From: Ectocarpus siliculosus
Taxonomy: Eukaryota; Sar; Phaeophyceae; Ectocarpales; Ectocarpaceae
Direction of reading: 5' to 3'
Assembly: GCA_000310025.1 (NCBI GenBank)
Contig: FN648455.1
Span: 1-64,000, forward strand
Length of the DNA: 64,000 bases
Shown: positions 1 through 10,065 of the stretch, piece after piece
Layout: every line of letters starts with the position of its first letter
Numbering within the stretch: the stretch's first letter is position 1
Notes under the pieces: generated by a model
What the model was told of the DNA's origin: nothing
The model's input: the letters and a program-made list of their open reading frames with translations, nothing else
Database searches by the model: none
Program-made: the position numbers and the translations under genes

Positions 1-1850
1 GTTGCCATCATTGGAATAAAGCTGTAATATGTGTACGTGGAGGTCATTGGAACGGGAGACGAGTTGTGAGGAGAAAATAACTCCTGGAAGGGTCATATTT
101 CCCCTCAGGGTAGGGAAATGGAAGACAATCAGGATACCATTCGTTGCACACAGAATTCGCCGCGGCGGGGTGCACACGTCGGGCTCTTGTGAGGCGGCAG
201 GGGGAAGTAGGTGTCGACCAATATCAACTTCCTCCCCCCTCCCTCAAAAGACAAGGGCTAATGAAGGTAGTTTTTATACGGGGCCGATTCTCAAACGCCA
301 GCTGTTCGTAGGCGTTCTGTCCCCCTCTCTATCCAGCCGGGGAAATTAACCTTCGACGCTTCAGACTGACCCATCGTCCACCCCTGGGGATTGGCATTCC
401 CAACACCGATAAATCAAGATCGTCTCGATCGAAGCACCATGTCACCGTACCTCTCTAGCTTCGATAACTTCCTGGACGTTTCAGACGTTGCTCGCGGCAG
501 CTGCGGGCTCTACTCGTTTGGGAATATCGCGGCAAACACAAGATGGCCTATACTGAGGCCATCGCGTACACGGCTTTCTTTCTGCACTTTTTTATGTGTC
601 GAGGGGCCACTTTTCCCAATGTCCTGACCCATAGTGGCAGCACTCAATATCTTGAAGTTCTAACCCCTCCCCGGTGTCTTGTTACCTCTCGCCTGGGTTT
701 TTTTCGTCTTTAATTGCCTGCTCAACAAGAGCGCCATCCAAGCGCCAACGGAAGGTCTCCGCACCAGGAACAATGGGCGGTGGGAAGGCGGCAACACGCA
801 AGATGGTGAGTTCGGTGAAAACGTTCGTTCCCCTCGCGTTTGTACGCGAAGAATTCATTTTTTTGCGACTGGCCAGTGCATGCTGTCCTCATGCTTGTGA
901 AGCATGTCACTCCCTCCTTGCCTGCTCCGAACAGCCGATGATTGGTTTTCTGTTAGTGGTGGTGTAGGTTCGGGAAGATTGCTGCAGGGCACCCGATCAA
1001 TAGTAGAATACATCTCTGGCGGAATCGAGCCTCGGTAACAGTGTCTACGCTGAGAGGAAATTGGCCATGCTTGCATCTCTAGCCGAGTCGTCACTTGTGT
1101 ATGTTGACTCTGTTTCCGACGGTCCCCACAGCTACTCTCGAGAGCGTATAGAACGACAAGGGGAATACACGCGGACTTGAAACTCGCTGTTGTTCTGCCG
1201 GTGACCGAGAGGTCACAACCACTTTACGCTACAGACTCCGTTGGTGAACAGGGGAACAGGATATGTTCTGAGTGCAGTTGAATGAGGGAGGCAAGGTCTC
1301 TCATACCTCCAAAAAACGTCCTTCCAATACACGATGCACGGCGGAAACCTTCGGTTAGAAACTACAGGTCGAGGTATTGTGGAAGGAGAACGCGCTTGAA
1401 GCACCGACTGCACTGCAGACTCAAAGTGTAGCTGACGAAGAAGATGTCCAGTCAAAGGCGTCGGCGACGGCGTTCTCGTGTGAGGCGACCATTTCATTTT
1501 GGCACGGACTTGTCTTCCGTGAGTTAAATAATAATTATCGTGGGGTGACGAGAAGGGCAGGGCACATTATTCTGGTGGTAGAACACAGGCGAGTGCCTCT
1601 ACCCCGGCGACAAGCACAGGGTAACTTCCAAACGATCTAGAATCTAGAACGGAGGCAAGGAGATCATTTTGCGGATGTGTGTGCAGTTAAAGTTGAATTT
1701 CTCTCGCTGCTGCTCGATGTTGCTCGCATGGTTGCTGGGATATCGACCTAATTTACACTCTGGAATGTGGTTTCTGCTCGACCGTGTTTGGAATTCTGCT
1801 TTTCAGCAGTCATCGCATACGGCGGCCACATGTCTTGGCCAGGGACAAAA
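1..1850. other. No recognisable gene
   Basis: Short open frames occur on both strands, but none shows a recognisable domain, consistent composition or a convincing exon structure. The last part (about 1669-1850) is open in the same frame as the EsV-1-7 array that follows. It could be the decayed 5' end of that gene: a degenerate Leu-Glu-Phe-Cys stretch near 1787-1800 resembles the middle of one repeat, in another frame. Confidence 0.5.
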
Positions 1851-1851
1851 A

Positions 1852-2651
1852 TGTTGCCAGGAGCAAGGCTGTACAACATAGCCATCGTACGGCAAAGCCC
1901 ACAGCAAGAATGCGGAGTTCTGCTCCCAGCACAAGCAGCAGGACATGGTCAACGTCGTGAGCAAGAGATGCGGCCATCCAGGGTGCACCAAGCAGCCGCC
2001 ATATGGTAGAGCGGGTAGCAAGAAGCTGGAGTTTTGTGCCCAGCACGCACAGCAGGACATGGTCGGTGTCGTGGGCAAGAGGTGCGGTCATCCAAAGTGC
2101 GTGAAGTACCCGGCATTCGGAAAACACGGCAGCAAAAAGAGGGAGTTTTGTGCCCAGCACGCGAAGCAGGACATGGTCAATCTCGTGAACAAGAGGTGCG
2201 GCTATCCAGGGTGCACCAAACAGGCGTCATATGGTAGAGCGGGCAGCAAGAAGCCGGAGTTTTGTGCCGAGCACGCACAACAGGACATGGTCAACGTCGT
2301 GAACAAGAGGTGCGGCCATGCAGGGTGCACCAAACAGCCGTCATATGGCAGACGGGCAGCAAGAAGCCGGAGTTTTGTGCCCAGCACGCACAGCAGGACA
2401 TGGTCCGTATCATCACCAAGAGGTGCGGCCACCCAGGTTGCACGAAGCGGCCGTCATATGGTAGAGCGGGCAGCAAGAAACCGGAGTTCTGTGCCCAGCA
2501 CGCGCAGCAGGACATGGTCGATGTCGTCAACAAGAGGTGCGACCATGCAGGGTGCACGAAGCAGCCGTCATATGGTAGAGCCGGCAGCAAGAAGCCGGAG
2601 TACTGCTCTCTGCACAGCGAGCGAAGTATGATCAACGTGCGACGTGCGTAA
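1852..2651 (+). pseudogene. EsV-1-7 repeat protein, seven-repeat array, disrupted
   Basis: Seven tandem units follow C-x4-C-x16-C-x2-H-x12, the spacing of the EsV-1-7 repeat found in brown-algal proteins such as Ectocarpus IMM and in phaeovirus EsV-1. The first Cys codons start at 1855, 1969, 2083, 2197, 2311, 2424 and 2538, an exact 114-bp (38-aa) period except for one 113-bp step. A typical unit reads RCGHPGCTKQPSYG, then a Ser-Lys-Lys stretch, then FCAQH. Two lesions break the frame. Unit 1 has TAG at 1879-1881 where the other units have a Gln codon, and unit 5 lacks one base near 2353, which moves units 6 and 7 into another frame. The last unit ends at a TAA at 2649-2651. The Cys/His set is complete in every unit if the deletion is ignored, so decay is recent or one lesion is a sequencing error. 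Function in the family is poorly known; IMM affects early development, and the repeat is thought to bind zinc. A start at the ATG at 1945 inside unit 1 would yield only a truncated product. Confidence 0.85.
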
Positions 2652-5099
2652 CGCCAGGAGTAGCGCTAACACGTATTGCCACAAGTATGTGTTGTCTCCT
2701 ATCCTTCCGAAAGGTGGTTATGTGGTACATGACTCGCTTGGCAAAGGGGTCCTTCACAAACGTTGCCAAGTGTGAACGTCCGGTCAGTCTTGACCAACAT
2801 TTTATTTCGTGTGCCTGGCGCGTGAGTGCATGTAGCATGACGATGTTTTTCGCCTTTGTCTTCGTCGGCCCGTACACCCTACAAGGCATGGAGGTAAGGG
2901 GTTACACAAGGTGTACTACCATCGTGTACTCGGGATCGTTTTTGGGCAGGAGTACAGTGACAGGGATAGTCTGGGGTCTCGGGCCCAGTGTTAATGTGGG
3001 TCTTGCAAGGATTGGGCGATGCAATCGAGTTGAGATCACGGAACCATATCAGGTTGGGATCATGCTCCGGAGGGGCAACGGGGCGGGAGCACGCCCACTA
3101 TCGTCGTGCTTGCAGTAAATTAAAGCACAGCGAGTTGAAAGCATGTTGTGTCGGTGATGTGACGGTGACCCGAACCAATTTCGGTTCAAGGAAGTCCTCA
3201 GCAGCATTTTCTATTTGGCGGCGGAACCATCGTCGCGTGAAACGTGTGCGGCAAATGATCAGCCCCTTTGTAGGAGGTGCCCTGTCGAGGAGGTAGTGGA
3301 CTGATCCGCCCTGGGTGGTGCCGTTTTTCTGTTGGGGCGGGCAAGGTAGTTGAAGCTTGGTCATGAAAATGAAAAAATGCACTAGGTAGGGTAGAGGATC
3401 GACCCCCTGTCCCCCGACTGGCCTGGCGCCGAGAATGTCATACAGATGAAGGTGCGGAATAGACGATGGGTGCCGGGGAAGTAGCGATAGGTAGGGCATG
3501 TCACTCATGGGTGTGCGCGAAAACAGCTTCAACGCTTGACTTACGTACACCTACCTGCCTTGACCAGAGGATTTTTCCCTCTCCAATCTGACTTGGTCTG
3601 ATTGTAGACTCGCATATTTCTGGATGTGGTTGTGAGACCTCAGTTGGGGCGTTCCTGCTGTATTTTGGCTCTTTGCCTAGGATCATTTAATGTATGTGTT
3701 GGGTTTTTGGGCGAGGCCTCCAGCTCTAAGGCTTGCGGTTCCACTGATGCATTGCCGCGCGCAAACTGCGGTCGGCGCGGCTATGAATCTGGAACTATCC
3801 CGAGGCGTCAAGCGTTTACTCACGCTACTTCCTGTAGTAGTAGGGTGGGTGGGCGGTCTCGAAAACAATTCTCTCCGACCTGGTGTTTCTGGGATACTCA
3901 CGGGAAGGAGAAATACAATTATCGGCTGTATGCACATTTCAACACGTAAGCGCAGACGCCTCCATCCAATTTTCTTGCCGAATTTGAAATCATTTGCCGC
4001 CCCGATATTTCGCGTGTAAATCGGCTTGGTGTACAGGCTCGTAGGATCGACGTTGGCTGTCCACGGCGAGGTTTAAAGGAGGCGAAGCTGTTGACGGTAG
4101 CTTGCTCCTAGAGATAGATGAAGGTTCTGTCGTTGACAATCTTGTCCACGATCACGTAAGAGATGGGAAAGTTGCTTGTTATTGCTGAGAGACGATCAGC
4201 AAGGGTCTGAGATGAAGTGGGGATCCAACTTCATCTCAGGGGGTACACAGAGTAGACAATTCTAAGGGGTATGGGTCAGAAGGGTATACCTCCTGACCAA
4301 CCCACATCCTATCAACAATAAGATGTACCCTATTCATGCTAGCAGCCACACTCCTTAACACTAGCCCACCCTGAATATCATATATGCAGATTCTATACTC
4401 AAATCCTAAAAGCTACAATAACATTTGCTTAGCTGATGATTATGATCCATGAATCGAAAATATGACTCTTCACAAAACATCCAAAAGGAGGGTGAGTTGT
4501 AGAAATATCCCGAATCAACCCCCCACACCATCATTGACACGAAGGACGCGAACGGTCACGAGACGAAACATCGACATCTCAATGACAAAGCTCATAACAA
4601 TAAAGGGATAAAGCGAGGAAGAATATTGCTGCAGAGCACGCTATCCCCAACAGACGACGACAGAGGAAACAAAATCAAAGTCCAAACGCCACACACCACT
4701 CTCTTTTACGCACACCCGCGCGTGTCACAACTGGAGGAATAAGGGTGACAACACGAGAGAGTCCAAAATACGTCAACGAAACTCAAAACCCAAACAAATT
4801 TCCGAACGAATACGGCCTTTGATACTGGACGCAACGTAAAGGGAAAACTCAACGCAATCTAGGATAACGTCAACAAAGGGCAGGAGAAATGAACGACAGG
4901 CAAAGGCACCGAGAACGATTTCCAGCGCGCCAGGGTACCCAAATCGTATGAAGAGACGGTAAAGGCAAGACCTAATGAGAACCAAGGACGCAAAGCACAA
5001 ACGATCAATGCCGGAGAAGCAGTCTGACGAACCGCGCCATGTCTCGCTGGCGATACGCAACATACAAAGGCATAAAACACAGAAAAGTCGTAGAGATGA
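2652..5099. other. Intergenic, no recognisable gene
   Basis: No open frame here carries a recognisable domain or exon-like signature. Visible structure is limited to a perfect 12-bp inverted repeat at 4207-4239 (listed separately) and an AT-rich stretch from about 4240 to 4800. Confidence 0.5.
4207..4239. repeat. Perfect 12-bp inverted repeat (hairpin)
   Basis: CTGAGATGAAGT at 4207-4218 and ACTTCATCTCAG at 4228-4239 are perfect reverse complements separated by 9 nt. No gene flanks it, so a terminator or regulatory role cannot be argued. It could be the fused end of a small inverted-repeat element. Confidence 0.7.
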
Positions 5100-5101
5100 T
5101 A

Positions 5102-5603
5102 CAGCTAGCGCCCGCAATTAAGGCTCACTTTTTCACGAAAAACAAGAAAATGGGGTTAAGAAATGTCTCAATAAGAAACACAGCAGCGACCGCTGCCCTA
5201 CTACATAAGAAACGAGGGGTTACGGGGGAGTGTGTCGAATAAGAAACAAACCCCACAGCTCTCTCGCTCTTTCCCCCTCTCCCCCTACCCCCCCCCTCCC
5301 ATAGTGCATTATTATTACGTTGTACGCCGAGGGGGGAATGTTTTTTTTTGCGGCGCCCCCTCCAGCCCCCTGCGGGCTCTGCGCTCTGCTCTGCTGGCGC
5401 TAAAGCCCTGGCACAGCACACCAGACAGGCTGCGAACCACGACATGCTGTCTGCTGTACACGGCTTTGATGGTGCTCTCCGCCAGCTCTCGAAATAAGAA
5501 ACATGATATAAGAAACTGAACGACATACGCTGAGTTTATAGCCCACAATAGGAATTCGAGGCTGGACCTGAAATAAGCGTTTCTTATTTGCGGGCGCTAA
5601 CTG
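5102..5603. mobile_element. 502-bp non-autonomous TIR element (MITE-like) with TA duplication
   Basis: The left end begins CAGCTAGCGCCCGCAA (from 5102) and the right end is its near-perfect reverse complement, TTGCGGGCGCTAACTG (to 5603). The terminal inverted repeat is about 20 bp with two mismatches. Both ends are flanked by TA (5100-5101 and 5604-5605), the target duplication typical of Tc1/mariner-type transposition. Inside, ATAAGAAAC recurs near 5171, 5207, 5238, 5493 and 5509, and a palindromic copy lies at 5571-5589 next to the right end. The interior has a C-rich then G-rich tract (5265-5345) and no transposase frame, so the element would depend on a transposase elsewhere. Assignment to the superfamily rests only on the TA and the CAG termini. 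Confidence 0.72.
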
Positions 5604-5844
5604 TACACACAACAATACGACGACTCAGGGGCTCGACAGTGATGAAGGCGGCGCCCGAAGGTGGCGATGATGGAGACGAAGTAGAACGAAGTGTGGGTGA
5701 CGACGAAAGTCCACAGGAGAAGGCGACGCAACGGGATGGAATCCCGAAGCAATAAGCGTAGGCGACACTTCTGTGGCACCATGGAGCTAAAAAAAAAAAA
5801 ACGATAAACATTAGTTGGCAAAAGGGCGAACCAGGAAAACGCGG

Positions 5845-6095
5845 GGAACTCGGTGTCCAAGTGTTCCGAGGCAAAAGGCGCCGACGAAACTTGGGGAACT
5901 CTTTTTCCAAGTGTTCCGAGGCAAACAACACCGACGAAACTTGGGGAAATCTTTTTCCAAGTGCTCAGAGGCAAAAGCAACACCGACGAAACTTGGGGAA
6001 CTCTTTTTCCAAGTGTTCAGAGGCAAAAGCAACACCGACGAAACTTGGAAAACTCTTTTTCCAAGTGTTCAGAGGCAAACAACACCGAGGAAGCT
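5845..6095. repeat. 50/52-bp tandem repeat, about five units, each with a hairpin
   Basis: The phrase GACGAAACTTGG starts at 5883, 5933, 5985 and 6037, with a weaker copy at 6087, giving spacings of 50, 52, 52 and 50 bp. Every unit contains an inverted repeat around CTTGG...CCAAG. In the unit near 6043-6066 it is perfect: ACTTGGAAAA, a 4-nt loop, TTTTCCAAGT. The array lies just 3' of the retroelement's coding part, seen on its own (minus) strand, so it may belong to its 3' untranslated region or LTR. All frames through it are open on both strands because the units carry few stops. I do not treat these frames as genes. Confidence 0.8.
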
Positions 6096-6600
6096 TCAGA
6101 GGAAACTCGTCGAGAAAACCAAAGACCAACAACAACAAAAAATAAGGAAAAGGCGAGAGAGAACGGATATCCAGGTCGCGGGCAGTTCACTGATTCAGAC
6201 GAATGCAGGCAACAAGGAAGAAGGATCACTCGAACTCCCGAAAAGGGACAAACAGGGAAAACCGACCGAAAGGGGGAGGCCATCGCCGGGCTCTCAAGTA
6301 ACGAGCGGCGAAGGCGGACACGTGACACCGCGTGTCTTGAGGCGGTGTTGCCCCAACGTCCAAAACACAAAACAAGCAAACAAAAGAAAGGGACGACAAA
6401 AAAAAGAAACAAGGAAAACAAACAAACAAAAGAAAACAAAACAAAAACGGAAGGTGAAGAAAGTCAAAACGTCGACGAGAAGGAGGGCACAAAAGACCAA
6501 AATGAGCCAACACGTATACGAAAACGACGACGCTAAGAAGAACTGTTGGGAACGCTGACGGTAAGGAGTCAGTAAGAAGCGGAGTGCGATCACGGGTGTC
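6096..6600. other. Purine-rich low-complexity stretch, probably retroelement 3' region
   Basis: The + strand is rich in AAAAC, AAAAG and ACAAAC motifs, so + frames read as Lys-rich and - frames as Phe/Leu/Cys-rich. It follows the stretch coding for the Tudor-like domain on the minus strand and is most simply the 3' non-coding part of the retroelement. LTR borders could not be found by eye. Confidence 0.4.
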
Positions 6601-6634
6601 GCCCAAAGGGCGCGAACGATGTTTCTCTAAGCAC

Positions 6635-6815
6635 CATGATCCACAGACGGCGTCCAAGGCGGTGGAGTAGAGATGCGCAGGCAGAGGGAGAGCGCTTGGG
6701 CCCGGGTCATCGAAGAATCGAACGATGTACGAGCCGTCCTGATGAGCACCAACGCGTCCGGTCCACCACAAGCCATCGCGGGCGTTGTACCACAGCCGCG
6801 CGCCCACAGGGAGAG
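6635..6815 (-). pseudogene. Tudor-like domain at the 3' end of the retroelement
   Basis: The frame that carries the chromodomain continues into a segment reading PVGARLWYNARDGLWWTGRV, then Tyr-Ile-Val-Arg-Phe-Phe-Asp-Asp, then a Leu-Pro-rich strand and a Tyr. The order (Val-Gly, aromatic pair before a Gly-Arg-Val turn, Tyr-x-Val-x-Phe-Asp-Asp) resembles the beta-barrel pattern of Tudor/Agenet domains, which bind methylated Lys or Arg. This is pattern recognition only. A profile search could reassign it. The position after the chromodomain suggests a second chromatin-reading module helping target-site choice. Confidence 0.5.
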
Positions 6816-6959
6816 GCGAAGTGCTGAAACGACGAAACCAAGTGTCGTGAAGCACAAGATCAGCCCCAGGAGGCAAATAGCGTTCTCCACGATTCCGGGC
6901 TAGCTCCCGCTGTGCCGCGCGAGTCCGAGCCACGCGATAAGTGCGGCTACCCTGCTTGC

Positions 6960-7175
6960 TTTGGCAGACCTCTCGGGACCAGTATAAGAGGATGTGGTGA
7001 CGGAATTGATCGAGGTCGGATTCCCGTTCCCACGAAGGAGTAGTCAGGCCTAACCAATGCGTCTGGTACAGGACAGCGAGAACGCCGCTACGACCCCGCA
7101 CTAGTTGACGTCCCGAGATGCAATCGACCTCTAGGCCCACGACAGGCGCCGACACGTCATTCGCGGTGACGTGGA
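6960..7175 (-). pseudogene. Integrase C-terminal chromodomain of the retroelement
   Basis: The translated stretch runs from a Pro-Pro-Phe-His-Val segment, through Leu-Glu-Val-Asp and an Arg-Gly-Arg turn, to THWLGLTTPSWERESDL and HHILLYW. The Tyr-x-x-His-Trp-x-Gly core, the Pro-Ser-Trp-Glu element and the C-terminal helix match chromodomains of chromoviruses. These bind modified histones and steer integration. It is in a different frame from the integrase that precedes it, the change lying near 7.2-7.26 kb, so the fusion is broken in this copy. Confidence 0.7.
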
Positions 7176-8792
7176 ACGGTGGACAATTATCTCCGAAAGA
7201 GTGCAGAACATAGAAAGATGGGCGGGTAGAGATTGCCGCAAGTCGCCCGGCTCGTATGGATTGTGACAGGGCTTGCAATGAAGGACAGACACGCGACATC
7301 GAGCTGCTGGGCCGGAAAGATCGGAAGGCAGGTCCAGGTAGAGGAGTTTACCTGCCAACGGGCTGCCGTCCGGGGTGGCTTCGGCAGGAGCGGGACCCAC
7401 CGCAAGAACTTTGCAGGGCCCGGTCCAGGAAAGTGCGAACTTGGCCTTGAGCACCTGTTGGTCCGTGTCCTTCCACACACCCTGCCGAATCGTAGCAGCC
7501 GTGTTGTAGACCCAAGCCCACCCGCCAACAGTAAACTGAGGGAGCTTGTGGATGGCGTCCAGCAGGCATGAATTGCGGCGTTCGACTCGCGAAATCTTCA
7601 GAGCGTTGTACTCGCGGACAAGATCGTAGGCCCGGCGCTGGCGATCGACAGCCAGGTTGCAGTACTCGAGTTGATCGCGGGCCAAGCTTTGATGACCGCC
7701 TACCGTGGGATGATCGAAGACCGAAAGCGGAAGCCGCGGGATGTGCCCGATGTGGATCTCGTTTGGAGCCAACCCAGTAGCCTGGTTCACGGAATTATTG
7801 TAGGCGAACTCTGCGTGCGGAAGATGCACGTCCCAATCGTTTTGCTGTTCATTGGCGACCACCGCAAGCATCTGGGCCATCGTGTGATTGACGCGTTCCG
7901 TTCCTCGATTGGTCTGCGGGTGGTAGGAGCTGGTGGTGACTCTCTTTATTTTCATCGCTTCGTAGATAGCCATGGAGAGCTGCGAGCAAAAGTGCAGCCC
8001 GTTGTCCGACAATAACGTAGTCGGACATTCCCACTTGGTCATGTACTGGTTGAAGAATATGTGAGCCGTCCCTTTCGCCGTAAATTCCGTCGCTGTGACC
8101 GCGAACATGTCGGCTCTCCGACTGAAACGGTCTGTGAACAACAAAATGTAGGAGTTGCCCTTGGCAGTCACCGGCAGAGGTCCGAAGAAGTCGACGCCGA
8201 CGACCGTACCAGGCCCCTGCGGCAATGGCATAGCGATGACGGGCCACCGAACAGTCTGACGTGAAGTCTTGCGAGCTTGACACACCAAACACGCCCGAAG
8301 CCACCAGCGCACGGAACGATCCAAACCAATCCACCTGTAGAAACGCTCAAGCAGACGCTGTGTACGATGAACGCCGAGATGGAAGGACGCGGCGGTATGG
8401 CATGCAGGAAGGACCCACGGACGCATCAGCATTGGCACGTAGACACGGGGCACGCCTGTATCCGGTAGACGAGTGGGCCTGCCGCCAGAGCGCCCAATCG
8501 ACGACGGCGCCGATTTATGTACGAGGAGGGTGACGTTGTCATCGGTCGTGTGCAATCTGGTTTTCGCCGCCAGCGCAAGCACGTCGTCTAACCGAGGGGA
8601 GCGAAGACGAGCACGGAGAGTGAGCAAGTCAGGAGGGGGTGGGGAGGGAGAACCGCGAGACAGAAAACGCAACACATTCGCTCTCCCGCTGTTGTTCTCT
8701 AGCCCAATCCACAGAACTGAAACTCTGAACACAAGCCCGCAAGTGGGAGGTGTCCAAATCAGTAGATTCCAAAAGAAAGTCAGGCGATCCAA
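7131..8792 (-). pseudogene. Ty3/gypsy integrase core
   Basis: The longest open piece of the element (553 codons) contains an N-terminal zinc-finger-like part (FHLGVHRT, then Cys-Leu-Val-Cys-Gln) and an intact D,D-E catalytic set: Asp in GVDFFGPLP (about 8190), Asp in LLSDNGLHF (about 8010) and Glu in TERVNHTMAQML (about 7890). Downstream comes a conserved host-mimic segment (LPHAEFAYNNSV). Its first 60 or so codons overlap the end of the preceding frame and are probably not integrase. The frame ends at 7131, before the chromodomain is reached. Confidence 0.85.
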
Positions 8793-9560
8793 CAGAAGAG
8801 GCCGGAGAAGGAGAAGCCTCAGCGACTGGGGTAGCCGCAGTCGGCGATGATGTTCGTGAAGGGGACATCGTGGGGGGCGAAGTCCCGGGCGAAACCGGTA
8901 TAGAAGGCGAAACCGGGGATGCCGGGCGCTCCGATGACGGCGAAGACACCGGTGGCGCAGGGGCAGTCGACGAAAACGCCGATGCCGGCGTCGCGGATGG
9001 CCGCAGCAGACGCGCGGCAGTCCGGGGGGTCTTGTTTGTCGAGCGGGACCTGCTAGAGCGACGGGCAGGCGACGATGTTCGAGGGACGAAGGTAGCCCGC
9101 GGCTGGCGTCCGAAATAGGCGGGACCGGTGACGGTGCCTCCGGAAGCAGCGGTAGTCTTGGCCCGAGTCCGTGAAGAAATGAGCGGTCCCCGCTCCGGAA
9201 GCGAAGACAAAACGTTCACATCCCTAGTCGCCGAAGACGCGACACGAGACATCACGCGGGACGCAGCAGGAGTCAACGGGGAAACAGGCCCGGGAGATCC
9301 GGGAACAGGCGAGACCATGAAGACCCCCGGAGACCGCCGAGAATCATCGCAGGCAGTCGTCGAGCCCGTCGGAGCATCCAACCGGCGCGGGTGGTGCCGG
9401 CGAAAATCCCCAAAATCGGAGGGCTGCAGCGCTTGGGGTGAAAAGACTCCCGCCGGGCAAGGAGGGCGGAGCCCACCCAAACCGACTTCCGGCATAGACG
9501 ACGAGTGATAGTTGAGCCCGCAAGCCCGAATGAGGAAAGCACCCTCTTGATCTACACCAT
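8650..9560 (-). pseudogene. Ser/Pro/Thr-rich spacer between RNase H and integrase
   Basis: About 300 codons, open in the RNase H frame, are dominated by Ser, Pro, Thr, Ala and Arg. They end in a segment with DWAREQQRES, similar to the short linker that in other gypsy elements lies just before the integrase zinc finger. Most Ty3/gypsy elements have only a short connection here, so this is an unusual insert. It may be a disordered linker or a captured host sequence. Confidence 0.6.
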
Positions 9561-10065
9561 CAATGCAGTCGGGGGCGGTTTTGTCCGTGTCTTGTGCAAG
9601 TAAAGGCAGCCGCGAAAGAGAATCCACGTTGCCGTTCGCCGAACCTTTCCGATATTCCAGGGTGTAGGTGAAGTTGGACAGAAACTCGAGCCATCGTTGC
9701 ACCCGAGCGTTGTGTTCCCCAACCTTGCCAATGCTCCCCAAGGCTTTGAGGTCCGAATAGATGATGAACTTGGTCGACCACAGATAATCGCGAAGGCGTT
9801 TGATGGCCCAAACAATGCCACCAGCCTCCAGATCAAGAACGGTCCAGTTACGCTCCGCAGGAAGAGTAGCGCGGCTGATGTACACAATGGGTCTCACCGA
9901 GCCATCGAGTTGTTCCTGTTCCAAGGAGGCACCGAAACCGTCGATACACGCGTCGGAACACAAACGGAGAGGACGGCTGTTTTCCTCGACCGCCGCCCAA
10001 TCCGGGAAGACCAAAATCAGGGGGCGCGCGAGTTCGCTTAACAACGTTTTGACAAAAGTGGGCAT
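9560..10065 (-). pseudogene. Ty3/gypsy RNase H
   Basis: The segment carries the RNase H landmarks in order: Asp in LCSDACIDGFGASL, Glu in WTVLDLEAGGIVWAI, Asp in IYSDLKAL and the tail NVDSLSRLP, equivalent to the N-x-x-A-D-A-L-S-R box at the end of gypsy RNase H. It is joined to RT by a frame change near 10.06 kb. Confidence 0.85.

Noticed and set aside
5815-6558. 247-codon Lys-rich + frame through the hairpin minisatellite
   Set aside because: It is open only because the tandem units and purine-rich sequence lack stops. Other frames are equally open and no domain is seen.
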